A stretch of 64,000 nt of DNA, from NCBI RefSeq assembly GCF_021559775.1, contig NZ_CP056048.1, positions 1-64,000 on the forward strand, read 5' to 3'. A program made the position numbers and the translations under genes. This stretch comes from Gillisella vitis (GTDB lineage: Bacteria; Pseudomonadota; Alphaproteobacteria; Rhizobiales; Rhizobiaceae). Below the pieces are notes generated by a model. It was given only the letters and a program-made list of their open reading frames with translations, was not told the origin of the DNA and searched no databases. Shown one piece after another: positions 60,978 to 64,000 of this stretch. Numbering within the stretch: position 1 is the stretch's first letter; every line of letters begins with the position of its first letter.

Positions 60978-61832
60978 ATGATCAAGATCATAGGACTGAT
61001 AGACGGTTCGATATATGCCCAGAGCGTCTGCGATCATATCGCATGGATTGCCGGCCGATCCGAGGTGTCCGTGGACATTCTGCATGTGATTGGCCGTCGC
61101 GACCTTTCCACGGAGCCGGTCAATCTCAGCGGTAATATCGGCTTGGGCGCCCGAACGGCGCTTCTGGCGGAACTGGCGGAACTGGACGCGCAAAAAGCAA
61201 GAACGGCTCAACACCGTGGACGGCTTTTGCTGGAAGAGGCAAAGGCGCGTCTTCAAGCCGTGGGCATCAATAGCGTCAACACTATGCTGCGCAATGGCGA
61301 TCTGGCTGAAACCCTGCAAGAGTTGGAGGAAAGCGCCGACCTGATCGTGATCGGCAAGCGTGGTGAAGGCGCCGATTTTGCGCAATTGCACCTTGGCTCA
61401 AACCTCGAACGGGTGGTTCGCTCCAGTCACAAGATGATCGCCATCGCATCACGTGCCTTCAAGCCGATCCGTAAAGTGCTGATCGCCTATGATGGCGGCG
61501 CGATGGCGATGAAAGCGGTTGACTATATATCAGGGAATCCGATGTTTGCCGGGCTCTCTATCAAACTGGTAACGGTGGGGGACGATACGCCGGAAGCCCG
61601 TCAAGCCCTTGTTGAAGGTAAGCGTATGTTTACGGATGCGGATGTGCCGGTTGAGACCGCCATTGTTGCAGGGCAACCGGATAAGGCGATTTCTGACATT
61701 GTCGAGCGTGAGGAATGCGACCTGCTCATAATGGGCGCCTATAGCCATTCCAGGCTGCGCGCACTTTTCCTAGGGTCAACGACAACGGAAATGATCCGTG
61801 CCTGCAAAGTGCCTGTGTTGATTTTCCGCTGA
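60978..61832 (+). CDS. Universal stress protein, two UspA domains
   Basis: A 284-aa protein with two Usp repeats. The N-terminal half begins MIKIIGLIDGSIYAQSVCDHI and ends at DLIVIGKRGEGADFAQLHLGSNLERVVRSS; the C-terminal half begins KVLIAYDGGAMAMKAVDY and ends DLLIMGAYSHSRLRALFLGST. The ATP-binding G-x2-G-x9-G(S/T) motif is present in the second half. It follows the SulP gene closely, so it probably shares its transcript and may regulate transport or buffer stress. Confidence 0.88.
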   Translation: MIKIIGLIDGSIYAQSVCDHIAWIAGRSEVSVDILHVIGRRDLSTEPVNLSGNIGLGARTALLAELAELDAQKARTAQHRGRLLLEEAKARLQAVGINSVNTMLRNGDLAETLQELEESADLIVIGKRGEGADFAQLHLGSNLERVVRSSHKMIAIASRAFKPIRKVLIAYDGGAMAMKAVDYISGNPMFAGLSIKLVTVGDDTPEARQALVEGKRMFTDADVPVETAIVAGQPDKAISDIVEREECDLLIMGAYSHSRLRALFLGSTTTEMIRACKVPVLIFR

Positions 61833-61853
61833 TCTCGAAGCGAACACTCTTTT

Positions 61854-61885
61854 CTGTGCGTTTTTTAAAACGCACAGCGCTGTAA
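61854..61885. repeat. Palindromic repeat, short copy serving as terminator
   Basis: Arms CTGTGCGTTTT and AAAACGCACAG flank TT, a perfect 24-bp palindrome, then GCGCTGTAA as in the family. It lies 22 bases past the universal stress stop. It could form a transcription terminator hairpin, although the T-run is in the loop. Confidence 0.7.
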
Positions 61886-61938
61886 TGTAACATGCAGGAA
61901 CTCTGGCTAGCGCCATTGTCCTTGTTTGAAAGTCCAGA

Positions 61939-63141
61939 ATGATCAAAAACTATTGGGAATTTTCCAGCCGCAATTGGCAGCATCTGACATTTGGCGCAAT
62001 GCTTCTGGCCATTTCAAGCTTCGGCCAAACCTATTTCATTTCGATCTCGGGGGAGCATTTTCGAGACGCTTTTCGTTTAAGCGACGGCGGTTTGGGCACT
62101 GTCTATGCAATAGGCACGTTTTTAAGCGCCTTGACACTCACCTGGGCCGGGCGCCTGATCGACTACACAACGGTAAGAGCGTTCAGTTGGGCGGTAGCCG
62201 TTCTGCTGGCTTGCGCATGTGGACTGGTGTCGTTCAGCCCCAATGTCTATGTGCTCCTACTTGCGTTCTACCTCCTGCGCCTGGGCGGCCAGGGCCTGAT
62301 GGTTCATACGGCGCTGACTGCAACAGCCCGCACGTTTCCAGCAGATGCTGGTAAAGCGCTCGGCATTATCGCTCTGGGCATGTCTGTCGCGCAGGCTACT
62401 TTTCCACTGGCCGGAGTGACGATGAACGACACGTTTGGTTGGCGTGCATCCTGGGCTATCAACGCGCTCTTTGTCATCGCCGGTGTCGGCGTAGCACTCG
62501 CGGTCTTGCCAAGGGCGGGCGATCGGCCTTTGCGTCAGCGCAGGCCCAAAGGACAGGCCTCAACCCAGCCCAGGCGGACATCCTTGTTGCTCGACCGACG
62601 GCTCCTCATGACCCTGCCAGCTGTTCTGGCAAGCCCCTTCATCGTTACAGGCTTCTTCTTCCATCAAGGCCGCCTGGCGGAGCAGAAGCACTGGGACATC
62701 ACATGGCTCGCTGCCGGATTTGTGGTCTTTGCCATTGTACAGGCGGTCTCCGTCGTGGTGATTGGTCCCGTCATCGACCGTTTTGGGACGAAGCGAATTC
62801 TGCCTTATTTTCTCTTGCCGCAAGCCATTGGAATGCTGGCATTGGGATTGCTTTCATCGTCATGGGTTGCGCTGGTCTATATGGTTCTGATGGGCATATC
62901 CTCCGCCTTCGGGTCGACGCTTGCCACCGCGCTTTGGGTCGAGCTTTTTGGAGCCACTGAGTTGGCACGCGTGCGCTCTGCGGTCGAAGCCGGATCTGTT
63001 ATAGCAAGCGGTGCTTCACCTGTGATCATGGGATTGCTGATTGATGCCGGCTTTCCTTTGTCATGGCAGGCGCTGGCGTGCTGTGCATACACAGTGTTGG
63101 CCTCCATTATCGCAATCGGTGTGCAGCGTGTGAAAGTCTGA
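61939..63141 (+). CDS. Major facilitator superfamily transporter
   Basis: A 400-aa protein with about twelve hydrophobic segments. The inter-domain loop is basic (RAGDRPLRQRRPKGQ). The first helices carry HLTFGAMLLAISSFGQTYFISISGEHF; later DRFGTKRILPYFLLP is the MFS motif A-like turn. The substrate is unknown. The start at 61939 lacks a strong ribosome binding site, but the conserved region begins near it. Confidence 0.85.
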   Translation: MIKNYWEFSSRNWQHLTFGAMLLAISSFGQTYFISISGEHFRDAFRLSDGGLGTVYAIGTFLSALTLTWAGRLIDYTTVRAFSWAVAVLLACACGLVSFSPNVYVLLLAFYLLRLGGQGLMVHTALTATARTFPADAGKALGIIALGMSVAQATFPLAGVTMNDTFGWRASWAINALFVIAGVGVALAVLPRAGDRPLRQRRPKGQASTQPRRTSLLLDRRLLMTLPAVLASPFIVTGFFFHQGRLAEQKHWDITWLAAGFVVFAIVQAVSVVVIGPVIDRFGTKRILPYFLLPQAIGMLALGLLSSSWVALVYMVLMGISSAFGSTLATALWVELFGATELARVRSAVEAGSVIASGASPVIMGLLIDAGFPLSWQALACCAYTVLASIIAIGVQRVKV

Positions 63142-63302
63142 TCGAACGGGTTTTTATATCGTCGACCACTGCGTCAGCGAAGACCTTGGTGGAGCGCGCC
63201 ATGAGATCGGCATAGTGCAATTACCCCATTGGCAGCATGACTGCTTCCTGCGGTCGATGTGTTTTAGGGTGCTCACACGGCCCTGTTGCCGACATCCCGG
63301 GC

Positions 63303-64000
63303 CTAATGTGCCAGCTCCATCTGATGTTGAATTCTTGAAAAGCGGCTGTCATCCCGAATGGGATCGAAAACGGCATTTGCCAGAAACAGCCCTGGTGTGC
63401 CTCTTCGTGTCACCGCCAGCTCCAAAGCGCTAATGGCTTCATCGCGAGCGCCTAGTCCGAGATGGATCATCGCCTCCGCATGCACAGCTTGGCCTCGCAG
63501 ATTTGGTGACTGCTTCACCCTGGAAAGAAGACGATCCGCCTCTGATCTTTCGCCTGAAAGCCCATAGGCTAGTCCTAGCAGCCCACAGGCCGTGGCATCT
63601 TCGGTCATGATGCGTGAGGCGGCGGTAAATTCTTCGATAGCGCTATCAATCTGACCCATGTTGAGCTTGGCTTCTCCATAGGTAAGCCGTAACTTAACAA
63701 ATCCTGGTTCGGCTTCAAGGGCGTCGCGTGCGACTTTAGCCGCCTCCCTGAAACGGCGGGCTGCATTCAGCGTTAGCGCATAGACATTGGCCACCATCGG
63801 GGAATAAGGATCGAGATTGATCGCTTCCTCCGCTATTTGCAGCGCAGAAACGATCTGTCCACTTTGCAGATATGTCAACGCAAGCAATATGTAGGGCGAA
63901 GGGTCGAGCGGGGTGATGGCAATGGCCTGGCGGCATGCGCCTTCGGTCTGTGGCCAGTCATAGGCGTAGCTCGACGCCCAACCCAAGATCAGCCAGACGT
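63303..64000 (-). CDS. TPR-repeat protein, C-terminal part, truncated by the window edge
   Basis: The visible 232 residues are tetratricopeptide repeats (for example ACRQAIAITPLDPSPYILLALTYLQSGQ and AEEAINLDPYSPMVANVYALTLNAARRFREA, each about 34 residues). The frame has no stop to the edge at 64000, so the N-terminal part lies outside. A TTG at 63986 reads as a start but is probably internal. Such a C-terminal TPR block is common in rhizobial adenylate-cyclase or winged-helix proteins. The identity cannot be fixed here. Confidence 0.7.
   Translation of the reverse strand, partial: VWLILGWASSYAYDWPQTEGACRQAIAITPLDPSPYILLALTYLQSGQIVSALQIAEEAINLDPYSPMVANVYALTLNAARRFREAAKVARDALEAEPGFVKLRLTYGEAKLNMGQIDSAIEEFTAASRIMTEDATACGLLGLAYGLSGERSEADRLLSRVKQSPNLRGQAVHAEAMIHLGLGARDEAISALELAVTRRGTPGLFLANAVFDPIRDDSRFSRIQHQMELAH

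Noticed and set aside
1..64000. tRNA, rRNA, CRISPR arrays, insertion sequences, integrases or toxin-antitoxin pairs
   Set aside because: I looked for cloverleaf-type sequences, regularly spaced repeats and transposase motifs and recognised none; small or diverged examples could have been missed by eye.

Overview
The window reads as the start of a secondary replicon (chromid or megaplasmid) of an alphaproteobacterium in the Rhizobium/Agrobacterium/Allorhizobium group. The evidence is a complete repABC replication and partition module whose repA start codon is at or near base 1, perfect 16-bp repABC-type parS palindromes, an RHE_PE00001-family (DUF1612) gene of the kind carried by rhizobial plasmids, an interspersed palindromic repeat family that I recall from rhizobial intergenic regions, and a gene content dominated by ABC importers and catabolic operons. 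No rRNA, tRNA, CRISPR array, transposase or integrase was seen.

Layout. 0-4.5 kb: repA, repB, repC, with an unusually long repB-repC spacer (950 bp) holding three decayed copies of the palindromic repeat. 4.8-9.2 kb: a phospholipase D/cardiolipin synthase, a YbhN-like membrane protein, a YbhP-like phosphatase/nuclease (together resembling the E. coli ybhP-clsB-ybhN set), and ureidoglycine aminohydrolase. 9.6-10.9 kb: a small hypothetical protein, a diverged paralogue of the F1-ATPase inhibitor zeta subunit, and ExoD. 11-15.5 kb: an Lrp-type regulator divergent from a polar amino-acid ABC importer joined to a homocysteine S-methyltransferase. 15.5-18.7 kb: btuD-btuF-btuC behind a clear cobalamin riboswitch. 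18.9-25.3 kb: an M20 amidohydrolase, a DUF2934-glgA-small protein operon with coupled starts, small proteins and a bile-acid:sodium-symporter-like carrier.

25.4-34.9 kb is a sugar-acid (idonate/gluconate type) regulon. It holds an IdnD-like dehydrogenase and a 2-hydroxyacid dehydrogenase, divergent from SDR, gluconate kinase, a beta-hydroxyacid dehydrogenase, a small dimeric alpha/beta-barrel protein and a LacI-family repressor, followed by a three-gene sugar ABC importer. The same perfect operator, ATGTTATCGATAACAT, lies between -35 and -10 elements at both the enzyme promoter and the importer promoter. 34.9-38.5 kb is a gene-poor island with two parS sites 33 bp apart, a small unknown protein and the DUF1612 gene. 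38.6-44 kb: a galactofuranose-type importer (ytfQ-ytfR-ytfT-yjfF) with a FadR-type GntR regulator.

44-48.2 kb: two adjacent aldehyde dehydrogenases with a divergent AraC-type regulator. 48.4-54.7 kb: a five-gene operon (NitT/TauT-type ABC importer, arabinonate-type dehydratase, RraA-like protein) divergent from a GntR regulator. 55.1-57.6 kb: an acyl-CoA-dehydrogenase-like flavoprotein, a nitroreductase and a SnoaL-like protein, bracketed by two copies of the palindromic repeat. 58.1-63.1 kb: cyclopropane fatty acid synthase, a SulP transporter with a tandem universal stress protein, and an MFS transporter. The window ends inside a TPR protein gene on the minus strand.

All functional calls come from reading the translations and motifs by eye. 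No database or structure prediction was run.
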